A program made the translations under genes and the position numbers. A stretch of 64,000 nucleotides of DNA from Cuneatibacter sp. NSJ-177 (GTDB taxonomy: Bacteria; Bacillota; Clostridia; Lachnospirales; Lachnospiraceae): positions 43,661 to 107,660 of the forward strand of contig NZ_JALIFO010000011.1 in assembly GCF_022867805.1 (NCBI RefSeq), given 5' to 3'. Each line of letters starts with the position of its first letter. Positions within the stretch are counted from its first letter, which is position 1. The notes beneath the pieces were generated by a model. It did not search any database. It saw nothing but the letters and a program-made list of their open reading frames with translations, and was not told where the DNA came from. Shown piece by piece: positions 52,314-60,639 of the stretch.

Positions 52314-53174
52314 TTTTTTATAAGAATACAAAAATCCGCCGGAAATAAACGCAATCCCGACCACGATATTCCAGGTAACCGCTTCCCCCAGAAAGAGCGC
52401 GGCCGCAATCAGGGAAACGATCGGCTTCAGGAAAAAAGCCACCGACGCCTGGGACGGACCGGCGGTCTCTATCCCCTTTACCAGGCAAATATAGCCAAAC
52501 CCAGTCACCACCACGCCCAGATATAAAATCCAGGGCAGGTTTGCCAAGGTTACTCCCTCAAAGACCGGAACCTTGGCAAAGAGGAGGATAAATAATTGAA
52601 TCACGCAGCCAAGGAGAAAGCCAAAGCTGTTCTGGGCCATACTGCCGATCCTGTCCACGCGTCGTTTTCCCAGAGCCGTAAACAGGCCGAAAGCAACCGC
52701 GCCGAATAAAACGAGGAGAATTCCCAACGGAGTATTCCCCTCCGCCATATTCACCGGGTTGGCCACAAAAACCAGCCCGGCGATGCTGAGCCCCAGCACA
52801 ACCATTTTCTTCCGGTTAAACTTATCTTCCGTCAGAAAATGAGCAAAAACCATGGTAAAAGCAGGGTTAATGCAGAGAATCGTCGCAGCGGTATTGGCAT
52901 TGCAGTAATTCAGCCCCACCTGGTATACGGTCATACTGCAGGTGATACAGATGAATCCCAGCAATGTCAAATACGCCAGATCACCCTTTGTCAGGCGCAC
53001 CTTCCGCTTCCGGATGCTGGTTATCGCCGCAGGCAGCAGAACCAGTCCACAGATTAAAAAACGCAGAAATGTGACCTGCATGGCAGGCATACCCAAATTT
53101 GCACTCTTCAGGCTGACCTCCAGAGTGCCGAAAAAAAACGCGGTTCCCAGTATATAGATAACGCCCTTTTTCAT
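52311..53174 (-). CDS. EamA (DMT) family small-molecule exporter
   Basis: 287 residues in two repeats of five helices, the DMT fold. Segments such as FFGTLEVSLKSANLGMPAMQVTFLRFLICG and PSQASVAFFLKPIVSLIAALFLGEAV (ORF) match EamA domains 1 and 2. RBS AGAGAGGA precedes the ATG. Substrate unknown: family members export amino acids, nucleosides or drugs. It follows the TRAP gene set on the same strand but is separated by a perfect hairpin and a 180-base gap. Confidence 0.88.
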   Translation of the reverse strand: MKKGVIYILGTAFFFGTLEVSLKSANLGMPAMQVTFLRFLICGLVLLPAAITSIRKRKVRLTKGDLAYLTLLGFICITCSMTVYQVGLNYCNANTAATILCINPAFTMVFAHFLTEDKFNRKKMVVLGLSIAGLVFVANPVNMAEGNTPLGILLVLFGAVAFGLFTALGKRRVDRIGSMAQNSFGFLLGCVIQLFILLFAKVPVFEGVTLANLPWILYLGVVVTGFGYICLVKGIETAGPSQASVAFFLKPIVSLIAAALFLGEAVTWNIVVGIAFISGGFLYSYKK

Positions 53175-53200
53175 TCCTCTCTCCTATCTCCCAAACCTGA

Positions 53201-53223
53201 AGCCCAGGCAGGGCTGCCTGGGC
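53201..53223. terminator. Perfect hairpin between TRAP and EamA genes
   Basis: AGCCCAGGCA (53201-53210) and TGCCTGGGCT (53215-53224) form a perfect 10-bp stem with a 4-base loop (GGGC). The T run is on the plus-strand side only (TTTTG), so as a minus-strand terminator for the TRAP operon it is imperfect. Confidence 0.5.
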
Positions 53224-53356
53224 TTTTGTAAAGCTATCCATATATTAAGATATTTTTCCAAATTTGTACAGACGAAATTAAAACTTTCCGACCGAAGGAA
53301 TCAAAATTTTCCGGCCGCCGGTTTGTTTTCCTTTTCCTACTATCATGAGGGCCAAA

Positions 53357-54466
53357 TCAGCGGGTAATGCCTGCCGTACCCAGATAACGATTGACAATAT
53401 CGTCGCCCAAAGCAGCCGCAACATCATCCCAGATGGGCTTGGCAGCAGTCTTGAAAGCAGCCAGCATGTCATCCGTCACCGGCAGAACAGTCAGATCATC
53501 TTTCATCTTATCCAGCGCTTCCTTGATATCGCTGGATCCGGAATCATAAGCCGCCTGCACATAATTGGCGCCGAACTCCATCAGGCATTCCTGATAGGCG
53601 GGATCCAGGGAATCATAGACAGTCTTGCTGCCCACAACCAGCGCCACATTCATAAATGCCGGTACGGCCATATAGTAATCCTGAACTTCATAAAACTTAT
53701 TGGAATACACTGCAGGCGCCGTGTTATCCTGGGCTTCCACCAACCCCTGCTGCAGAGAAAGATACAAATCCGAAAACGCCAAAGGAGTTGCCACGCTGCC
53801 CTGATTATTCCAGAATGCCATGTGATACTTGTTTTCCAGCGTCCGGATGCTCATTCCCTGGAAATCCTCTACCTTCTGCAGATTTCTGTTGGTGGACAGG
53901 GCCCGGAACGTCTGGAATCCCATCCCCAAAATCACCAGTCCTTTTTCCGCGAAAATCGGATCGAGAGTTTCTTTCATAGCTGCCACGCCTTGATACGCCG
54001 CTTCCTCGCTGTCAAAAACCGCCGGGCAGTCAAACACGCCTACTTCCGGAACATAATTGACTAGAGCCGAAGACATCAGGCTGACCATAGGAATGGAACC
54101 GGCGATGCAGTTTTCGGTCAAAACTGCGTCATCGCCCAGAATCCCATCCCAATTCAGGTCGAAGTTCAGCTTCCCGCCGGTCTTTTCCTTGATCGCATCG
54201 GCGCACTGCTGCTGAAGAGTGAAGGTATTTAAGTTGGAAGACGCGCTGGAGGCGACAATCATGGTCAGCTCCTCCAGGCCGCTATAGGCTCCCTCCCCTC
54301 CTCCGGTCGTGGCGCCGCCGTTTTCTGTACTTCCGCTGGCGGCGGTACTGGCAGGCGCAGGGGTTCCCGCGCTGGTGGTCCCGGCATCCGAATTGCCTCC
54401 GCAGGCTGTTAGCGAGCACGCAAGAACACCGGCCATAATCAGTGCAGTCCATTTTCTCCGTTTCAT
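53357..54466 (-). CDS. dctP: TRAP transporter solute-binding lipoprotein (DctP family)
   Basis: 369 residues. Lipoprotein signal peptide (VLACSLTACGGN), Gly/Thr/Ser linker to about residue 55, then the DctP fold. The carboxylate-clamping region is intact: NLQKVEDFQGMSIRTLENKYHMAF and PLAFSDLYLSLQQGLVEAQDN. The conserved Arg of MSIRTL is the expected ligand anchor. It is the last gene of the TRAP set (small permease, large permease, binding protein) on the minus strand. Substrate probably an organic acid. Confidence 0.9.
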   Translation of the reverse strand: MKRRKWTALIMAGVLACSLTACGGNSDAGTTSAGTPAPASTAASGSTENGGATTGGGEGAYSGLEELTMIVASSASSNLNTFTLQQQCADAIKEKTGGKLNFDLNWDGILGDDAVLTENCIAGSIPMVSLMSSALVNYVPEVGVFDCPAVFDSEEAAYQGVAAMKETLDPIFAEKGLVILGMGFQTFRALSTNRNLQKVEDFQGMSIRTLENKYHMAFWNNQGSVATPLAFSDLYLSLQQGLVEAQDNTAPAVYSNKFYEVQDYYMAVPAFMNVALVVGSKTVYDSLDPAYQECLMEFGANYVQAAYDSGSSDIKEALDKMKDDLTVLPVTDDMLAAFKTAAKPIWDDVAAALGDDIVNRYLGTAGITR

Positions 54467-54536
54467 ATTGTTTCCTCCTCTTAATGATTATTTCCAGGCG
54501 CTTCAAACGCCGGAATAAACTTCATGCTGTATTTTG

Positions 54537-55823
54537 CTACAAAAGCCCCAGGCTGATCGGCGGAATGAAGGTAATCATCATCAAAGCAATCATATAAAAT
54601 CCGATCAGCGGATAGGCTTCCTTTCCGATGGTCATCGGATTTTCCTTTACCATGGGGGCAGCCACAAAGAGGTTCATGCCAAACGGCGGTGTAACAAATC
54701 CAATCGCCAGAGCGCAGGTCATGATGATTCCCAAATGAACCGGGCTGATTCCCATATTTCCTGTAAAAGCGATCAGCATAGGCCCCAAAATCGTGTTTGC
54801 CGGCCCGACATCCAGCACCATGCCCAGCAGGAATAGAATAACTAGCAGCACCAGCAGGAACAAATATTTGCTGGTAAATGTGGTCGACAGCCAGTCGGAA
54901 AGCTGCTGAGGCGCTTTCAGAAGAGCCAAAATCTGAACGAAGGCCCTGGCCAGGCAAAGAGACATACCGAGCGGGGCATAGGAACGTACCGCGTCCTTAA
55001 AGAATCCCCACAGGTCTTTAAAGGTAATGCTGCGGTAAAGAAACAGGCAGACAAAAACTGCATAAAATACGGATACACAGGCCGCCTCTGTCGGGGTGAC
55101 AATACCGGAATAAATACCTCCCAGAATAATGACCGGAGTCAGCAGGGAAAAAAAGCCATACCGCAGCACCCGGAGAACGCCGCGTTCTCGCAGCGACCGG
55201 TGATTCGCCTCGATCTTCTCCCTGTCTTCCCCTTTTACCGTACAGTAAATCACCACATAGATCATCAGCCACAGGGCAATCAGGCAGCCAGGGAAAATCC
55301 CCGCGGTAAAAAGGTCTCCCACGGAAGTATCCGTCACCAGGCCAAAGGAAATGTAGGGTATACTGGGCGGGATAATGACGCCCAGCCCAGCCGCCGTCGC
55401 CACCAGCGCAGCAGCAAAAATTTTCTTATATCCCAATGTGGTGAGAACCGGGATGCACATGGTACCCACCGCGGCACAGGTCGCCGGGCCGGAACCGGAA
55501 ATTGCCCCGTAAAACAGGCAAGTCACAACCACTGCGCAGGGCATTCCGCCTCGGAATCTTCCGATGAATAAGGCAAAAACATCAAACAGCCGTTTCGAAA
55601 GTCCGCCGGTTGCCATAATGGCGCCGGAAAGCATGAACAAAGGGATCGCCAGAATAGACATGGTGTCCACGCCTTTCAGCATGCTTCGCACCACAACCTC
55701 CAAATTTCCGGCAAATTTCGGATCCAGAAGACCCGGCAGGATCGTGGCGAATCCCATACACATGGCGATCGGTACCGCCAATACTAAACAGACAAAAAAT
55801 ACGAGGAATACAATCGCGCTCAT
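54537..55823 (-). CDS. dctM: TRAP transporter large permease (DctM)
   Basis: 428 residues, about 12 helices, the elevator-type ion-coupled permease. Conserved family stretches FYGAISGSGPATCAAVGTMCIP and FVTPPFGMNLFVAAP are intact. Its start overlaps the stop of the truncated DctQ gene by 4 bases and it precedes dctP. Without an intact DctQ partner the transporter may not function unless another gene supplies it. Confidence 0.92.
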   Translation of the reverse strand: MSAIVFLVFFVCLVLAVPIAMCMGFATILPGLLDPKFAGNLEVVVRSMLKGVDTMSILAIPLFMLSGAIMATGGLSKRLFDVFALFIGRFRGGMPCAVVVTCLFYGAISGSGPATCAAVGTMCIPVLTTLGYKKIFAAALVATAAGLGVIIPPSIPYISFGLVTDTSVGDLFTAGIFPGCLIALWLMIYVVIYCTVKGEDREKIEANHRSLRERGVLRVLRYGFFSLLTPVIILGGIYSGIVTPTEAACVSVFYAVFVCLFLYRSITFKDLWGFFKDAVRSYAPLGMSLCLARAFVQILALLKAPQQLSDWLSTTFTSKYLFLLVLLVILFLLGMVLDVGPANTILGPMLIAFTGNMGISPVHLGIIMTCALAIGFVTPPFGMNLFVAAPMVKENPMTIGKEAYPLIGFYMIALMMITFIPPISLGLL

Positions 55824-56203
55824 TCTCCGTCACCCCCTTTTCTTTCATTCAGCATCTTTTTGAAATCTTTCAGGGAAATTGCAAGTACCTCAATCCCGCG
55901 GACAATTCCCAGAAAAAAACCAACCGGCGCCGATGTATACAGTATCCACATCGGCAGTTCCAGACCGGAGCTGACATTCCCGATTTGAAAAGCGGAGGCC
56001 ATCACGTTCCAGGAAGGTTTTAACATAATCACACAGAAAGCAATGGCCATGACCTGAGCGGCCAAATCCAAAAATTTTGCGATAACCGGCGGAAACAAAT
56101 TGATTACCACATCGACCCGAAGCATCCGCCCTTTGCGGATACAATACGCCGTGGCAAGCATGACCGAGTACACAAAGCAGTAACGGCAGGCCTCCTCCTG
56201 ATT
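55820..56203 (-). pseudogene. dctQ: Decapitated TRAP small permease (DctQ)
   Basis: The frame reads NQEEACRYCFVYSVMLATAYCIRKGRMLRVDVVI and on to a normal C-terminus. In full DctQ proteins about 45 residues and the first membrane helix stand before this segment. Here the same frame runs straight out of the esterase stop codon (TAA 56255-56257), 52 bases upstream, with no start codon before the GTG at 56173. The N-terminus was apparently lost by deletion next to the esterase gene. Translation from the GTG would give 117 residues with two or three helices. Confidence 0.65.
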
Positions 56204-56254
56204 TCTGTTTGAAGATCTTACGCCGCTTCTGAGCAGGCTGTGGATTCCCCGCGT

Positions 56255-57202
56255 TTAAAATTCAGTAATCTCCATTCCAAACTCCCGACGGAATGCCGCG
56301 CAGATTCCGTTATGCACCCAATGGGTCAGGGGCCGGTCCATCACACAAAAGCCGTGGGTGACACGGGGCGCCTGTATGGTCGCGCAGGGAACATGGTCAT
56401 GAAGGAGTTGAAGCGCATAGGACATTCCCTCATCCCTCAGCGGATCATACTCCGCGGTAATCACCATATGGGGAGCCAGTCCGTTCAAATTCCTGCACAG
56501 GGCAGGCATCGCATAGTACGAAAGCGGGCTGCCGTCTGCGTTTACATAAATTGCCTGCGTAGAATGGGCATAGTCCGGCGCTTTCCCCAGCTTTCCGAAC
56601 TGTACTTTCGAGTTTGTCCATGCCATATCCAGATCCGGACAGTTTAACACCGTCAGAGCCGGCTGTGCTTCCCCTTTGTCCCTTAGATAAAGAGCCAATC
56701 CGGCAGCCAGGTTTCCGCCAGCGCTGGTTCCGTGGACTCCGATGCGGTTCCGGTCCCCACCGATCTCATCCGCATGATCCCGCAGCCACCGATAGGCGCT
56801 GTAACAATCCAGCAGCTGCGCGGGAAAAGGAAGCGCCCTGGACGCCAGCCGGTATTCCACCGAGACGACAATGCAGGGGGTATGCTCGGCCAGATAAATA
56901 TTTCTGTAGTTATCAATGTCCACGCTTCCGCTGACAAATCCGCCTCCATGGATGTCCAGAATAACCGGAGAAGGATTCGAAATCCCAGAAGGAGTGATCA
57001 CCCGCAGCTTCATGATTTGCCCTTCCCCTGTCCCTGGGATATTGGTATCTTTCATCGTGGTTCCCGGTCCCAGCTGATAAGCTTTAATTGTCTCCTGCAG
57101 CTCCGCCGTACTGGCTTTCACTCCCGAATCTGTACTTAGAGTCATATCCACATGCCCCTCATATCCCGGATAGGGAAAAAGTTCCACCGCGCTTACTTTC
57201 AT
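56255..57202 (-). CDS. HSL-type alpha/beta-hydrolase (carboxylesterase)
   Basis: 315 residues of the hormone-sensitive lipase family. Oxyanion-hole motif DIHGGGFVSG, nucleophile GTSAGGNLAAG, the acid in ITAEYDPLRDEG and the His in RVTHGFCVM are all present. No signal peptide. RBS AAAGGACG precedes the ATG. It is divergent from a LysR gene and directly upstream of the TRAP remnant, so it probably hydrolyses an ester or amide whose acid is then transported. Confidence 0.9.
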   Translation of the reverse strand: MKVSAVELFPYPGYEGHVDMTLSTDSGVKASTAELQETIKAYQLGPGTTMKDTNIPGTGEGQIMKLRVITPSGISNPSPVILDIHGGGFVSGSVDIDNYRNIYLAEHTPCIVVSVEYRLASRALPFPAQLLDCYSAYRWLRDHADEIGGDRNRIGVHGTSAGGNLAAGLALYLRDKGEAQPALTVLNCPDLDMAWTNSKVQFGKLGKAPDYAHSTQAIYVNADGSPLSYYAMPALCRNLNGLAPHMVITAEYDPLRDEGMSYALQLLHDHVPCATIQAPRVTHGFCVMDRPLTHWVHNGICAAFRREFGMEITEF

Positions 57203-57281
57203 TTTTGTCGTCCTTTCTGTCTCACATTTATGTATGTATTAATTATTTCTCATTCTTTATTGAATATTTTTTGTTTTATAC

Positions 57282-57310
57282 TTGACATTTTCCGACATTC
57301 CGCGTATTAT
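57282..57310 (+). promoter_or_regulatory. Promoter of the first LysR gene
   Basis: TTGACA (57282-57287), a 17-base spacer and TATTAT (57305-57310), in an AT-rich divergent region shared with the esterase gene. The ATG of lysR is at 57377. Confidence 0.8.
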
Positions 57311-57376
57311 TTCAAATACATATTTTGTAACAGCATTCATAAATCCGAAGTTATGTATAAAAGGGGGGATACCCAG

Positions 57377-58251
57377 ATGGAACTTTTACAGCTTCAATAT
57401 TTTGTGAAAGTTGCAAGACTAGGAAGCATCACAAAAGCGGCCCACGAACTGCATGTCTCCCAGCCCTCGCTCAGCCAGACCATGCGCCGCCTGGAAAATG
57501 AAATGGGGGTCAAGCTATTTGAAAAAACGGCCGTCATATTAAAATGACGGCCCAAGGTCAGAAATTCTATTCCCATATTTCGTTTGCGCTGCAGGAAATC
57601 ACAAACGCAGCCAATGAAGCCAAAAACCTGAATATCCAAGGAAATATTGTCCTCGGCTCCTACCTCTCGCTCCAGCCCATCATTCCCGCGCTGGAGGAAT
57701 TTGCCTCCGTAAATCCGGATATCACCTTTACCTTCCTGCGCATCAGCGATCTGACCTACGTCAACTCCCAAAATATGGACGCCTTACTTTGCTATGAACA
57801 GTCGGACGGACTGAACTTCCAGGAAAGGCTCTACATCACCTCGGCGGAACGGGTCATCATTGCCCCCCGCCGAGACCTGCCGGATCCGGAAAATCTCCGG
57901 TTCCATCTTCAGGAGCTAAAGCAGGAGCCCTTCGTTTCCCTCCAGTGGGGCAACGATCGGATTGAAGAAATTTTCGACGAATTTACCCATCATAATTTTA
58001 TCCCCAATGTCCGTTACCGCACCAACAGCGCTCTCTTTAAGCAAGAGCTGATGGAAAGCGGCCTAGCCGTAGGTTTTTCCAATTCCCTGCTTGCCTCCCA
58101 GCTTCATCCGGCCGGTAAGTATATCCAGGCCGCCCACGCTCCGCAGACGGCGCTGATCAAGATCTTCCTCGCCTGGCGCAGTGCGGATGCGCGGTCTCCG
58201 GCAGCCGAGGAATTCAAAAAATTTATGACACAAAAATTTGCCGGGCAGTAA
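57377..58251 (+). pseudogene. LysR family regulator, frameshifted at an A6 run
   Basis: The first frame opens MELLQLQYFVKVARLGSITKAAHELHVSQPSL, an intact LysR helix-turn-helix, but ends at a TGA after KLFEKTAVILK. The second frame (from 57544) continues at once with MTAQGQKFYSHISFALQEIT, the usual next segment, through a full LysR effector domain to 58251. One extra A in the run 57522-57527 would restore KLFEKNGRHIKMTAQGQ, a normal LysR join. So it is a one-base deletion, a phase-variable tract, or a sequencing error. Divergent from the esterase, so likely its regulator. Confidence 0.75.
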
Positions 58252-58320
58252 TGGATACGGGCAGGCAAATTTTATACACATTAAAATATATTTACATCCA
58301 GCGGTAATCCGATCCCCCTC

Positions 58321-58350
58321 TGGACATCCGCTTTTCTCCTATGCTATACT
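58321..58350 (+). promoter_or_regulatory. Promoter of the second LysR gene
   Basis: TGGACA (58321-58326), an 18-base spacer and TATACT (58345-58350), 25 bases before the ATG at 58376. Confidence 0.6.
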
Positions 58351-58375
58351 GAAAAAAACAGCTGGGAGGACACAC

Positions 58376-59257
58376 ATGGAACTTCTGCAATTGCGCTATT
58401 TTAAAATGCTGGCCGAGGAACCTCATATGACGAGAGTAGCGGAAAAGCTGCATATTTCTCAGTCCTCCCTGAGCAAGACGATCAAGCTGCTGGAGGATGA
58501 GCTGGGCGTCAAACTTTTTGACCGGCAGGGAAAATCCCTCCGGCTCAACGAGAACGGAAGGATTTTTCATCTTCATATTGCAGCTGCCTTGTCCGAGATC
58601 AACAACGCCAGAAAAGAACTGACCGACCGGAACAGCACCTCCTACCCCGACCTGTTTCTCTACGTTCAGGCCGGCATCTCCATGCTTCCGGATATTCTCG
58701 GCGGTTTCAGCAAGCAATATCCCCATATTCATTTTTCCATCAGCAAAAAGCAGTATCAGGAGTTCGACTCGGTCCGCCGGACCTGTGACTTTACTTTTGA
58801 TCTTCCGCGACTGGACGCCAAAGACAACGGCCACTCCGTTACCTTGCTGGAGGAGGAATTTCTGATCGCATTCCCCCCCTCCCACTGGGCGGCCGGAAGG
58901 CCCTGGATCGACCTGATTGAGCTGAAAGACGAACCCTTCCTGACTTTTATCCCAACAGCCACCTACCGCTACAACACCGAACAATTTTGTCAGGCGGCCG
59001 GATTCCAGCCCAATTTTATCCTGGAATGCCACGACTGGCAGACTTTGTGCGGTTTTGTGCGCATCGGCATGGGCATTGCTTTTGTGCCCAAATATACCTG
59101 GTTTTCCTATGACAACAGTGAATTATCTCTGGTGCCGGTCCGCAGCCCCCACTGCTACCGGAAAATCAACCTTTCCTGGGACGGCCAGGCCTATCTGTCC
59201 TCTTCCGCCCAACTGTTCCGGGATTATGTGATCGAATACTTTTCCCGGTTTCGGTAA
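58376..59257 (+). CDS. LysR family transcriptional regulator
   Basis: 293 residues, complete. Helix-turn-helix LLQLRYFKMLAEEPHMTRVAEKLHISQSSLSKTIKLLEDELG, then the LysR_substrate fold with an N-terminal RQGKSL join and effector-site region ECHDWQTLCGFVRIGMGIAFVP. The ATG at 58376 has GGGAGGA 7 bases upstream. It is convergent with the shikimate-dehydrogenase-like gene, so its regulatory target is unclear; it may act on the TTT operon promoter at the window edge or elsewhere. Confidence 0.88.
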   Translation: MELLQLRYFKMLAEEPHMTRVAEKLHISQSSLSKTIKLLEDELGVKLFDRQGKSLRLNENGRIFHLHIAAALSEINNARKELTDRNSTSYPDLFLYVQAGISMLPDILGGFSKQYPHIHFSISKKQYQEFDSVRRTCDFTFDLPRLDAKDNGHSVTLLEEEFLIAFPPSHWAAGRPWIDLIELKDEPFLTFIPTATYRYNTEQFCQAAGFQPNFILECHDWQTLCGFVRIGMGIAFVPKYTWFSYDNSELSLVPVRSPHCYRKINLSWDGQAYLSSSAQLFRDYVIEYFSRFR

Positions 59258-59280
59258 GCGCCGGTACGCAGGATCCCGTT

Positions 59281-60177
59281 TCACTCCTTCCGGTTCTGCC
59301 TTCTTTCTTCCTCCATCCGGTCCATTCTCTTCAGCCATTCTTCCTTCGGCGGCTCTTTCCCGGTCAGAAGCCGGTAACCCAACATGCCGCAGTAAGCCAG
59401 CATTCGCTTTCCGTTAAAGGTCCGGCAGCCAGCCTCCCTGGCCTCCCGCAGGAAACGGGTCTCCTCCGGATTGTAGGTGGCGTCAAAGGCCACCTGGCCT
59501 GGATGAAGCCAAGCCGGATCCGCCGGTGTCTCATCCAGCCGGGAGTACATTCCGGCTCCGGATACGTTCATCACTACATCCGACTGGGATACCGCTGCGC
59601 CGAGGGCAGCCTTGTCCGTAAAAGGCACGGTCTCCAGCAGCGTGTCGGGATAATAAGAGCTCAGGTGATGCGTCAAATGCTCCGCCACCTCCGGCACGCA
59701 GTCCGTGATCCGGATCGATCTTGCCTTCCGGTCCGCCAAAATCGTACAGATCGCCCGTCCGGCGCCGCCTGCTCCAAAGCAAAAGAAGTCCGTCTGCGGA
59801 AGATCGCAGTCTACTTCTTCCTCTAATGACTGCAAAAAACCTTCGCCATCCGTGTTGTAGCCGGTCAGCCTCCCTTCCCGGAATACGCTGACATTGACGG
59901 CCCCGATAATCCCCGCCAGCGGGTCGATTTCATCGAGATAGTTCATGATCTCGATTTTATTGGGTTTCGTCGCCGTGATCCCCGCTATATTCATATGGCG
60001 GAGCCCCGCCACCACCTCGCCGACGGCATCGCCCTGCACCTCGATGGGGATCCGAAGGTAATTCAGTCCCTCCCGCTCAAAAATCTGATTTTGCAGTTCC
60101 ACCGAATAGGAATGCCCCAGGGGCATGCCAAGCAGCGGAACCAGCTTTGTGTCCGTGGTTATCTTCATCGCATCCAT
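59281..60177 (-). CDS. Shikimate/quinate dehydrogenase-like enzyme
   Basis: 298 residues. N-terminal substrate loop LGHSYSVELQN (the SxS..N pattern), the region GITATKPNKIEIM with a Lys near the catalytic position, NTDGEGF (Asp), and the Rossmann GAGGAGRAI. It starts 2 bases after the cupin stop and ends a TTT transporter operon, so it is unlikely to be the housekeeping AroE; an imported carbocyclic or related hydroxyacid is more likely. The ATG at 60177 lies right after the cupin's TAA with AAGGA upstream. Confidence 0.85.
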   Translation of the reverse strand: MDAMKITTDTKLVPLLGMPLGHSYSVELQNQIFEREGLNYLRIPIEVQGDAVGEVVAGLRHMNIAGITATKPNKIEIMNYLDEIDPLAGIIGAVNVSVFREGRLTGYNTDGEGFLQSLEEEVDCDLPQTDFFCFGAGGAGRAICTILADRKARSIRITDCVPEVAEHLTHHLSSYYPDTLLETVPFTDKAALGAAVSQSDVVMNVSGAGMYSRLDETPADPAWLHPGQVAFDATYNPEETRFLREAREAGCRTFNGKRMLAYCGMLGYRLLTGKEPPKEEWLKRMDRMEEERRQNRKE

Positions 60178-60179
60178 CC

Positions 60180-60623
60180 TTATTCCTTGGGAAGTTCCCC
60201 GCCCTCCGAGTAAGCCCACAGCATCACCATTGGCTCGTCCGAGGTGCAAAAGCCTCCGTGATATGCGCCGGCCGGGACAAATTTGACGTCCCCCGCCTGG
60301 TAAGTCCCGACGATATTCCCATCCCGGTCCAGCTGGACGCCGCTTCCCTGGATGATATAGCTGAATTCCTCCGAATTCTCGTGAACATGAACCGGGCCGC
60401 CCTCGCCGGGTGCAAAAATCGTCAGTCCCACTTTAAATTTGGTGGAAGCTCCATACTCCTCCCGCTCATTGATGCAGCGGAATACCTTCCGGACAGAGCC
60501 AAAGGTTCCCTTCGTCCCGTCGGGCTTTGTGTACTCATACCGAAGAGAAGAATCCCCCAGGGCAACCGCCTCCGCCTGCCCCTCCCGGAAAGGCTTGATA
60601 ATCTTCACTACTTTTTCGTCCAT
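60180..60623 (-). CDS. Cupin domain protein in TTT operon
   Basis: 147 residues. Metal-binding cupin motif 1 GPVHVHENSEEFSYIIQGSG (His, His, Glu) and motif 2 around PAGAYHGG. AAGGAGATTTATCAA precedes the ATG at 60623, so the longer frame to 60713 is rejected. Small cupins beside carboxylate transporters can be isomerases, dioxygenases or sugar-acid binding sensors. Its partner genes are the TctA permease upstream and the shikimate-dehydrogenase-like gene downstream. Confidence 0.85.
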   Translation of the reverse strand: MDEKVVKIIKPFREGQAEAVALGDSSLRYEYTKPDGTKGTFGSVRKVFRCINEREEYGASTKFKVGLTIFAPGEGGPVHVHENSEEFSYIIQGSGVQLDRDGNIVGTYQAGDVKFVPAGAYHGGFCTSDEPMVMLWAYSEGGELPKE

Positions 60624-60639
60624 TTGATAAATCTCCTTC

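Noticed and set aside
53201..53223. Strong terminator for the TRAP operon
   Set aside because: The hairpin is perfect but the T run lies on the wrong side for minus-strand transcription, so it is listed only as a modest candidate.
57522..57546. Programmed -1 frameshift in the LysR gene
   Set aside because: The A6-C stretch is not in the codon phase of a classical slippery heptamer, and no downstream pseudoknot was seen; a simple indel is the plainer reading.
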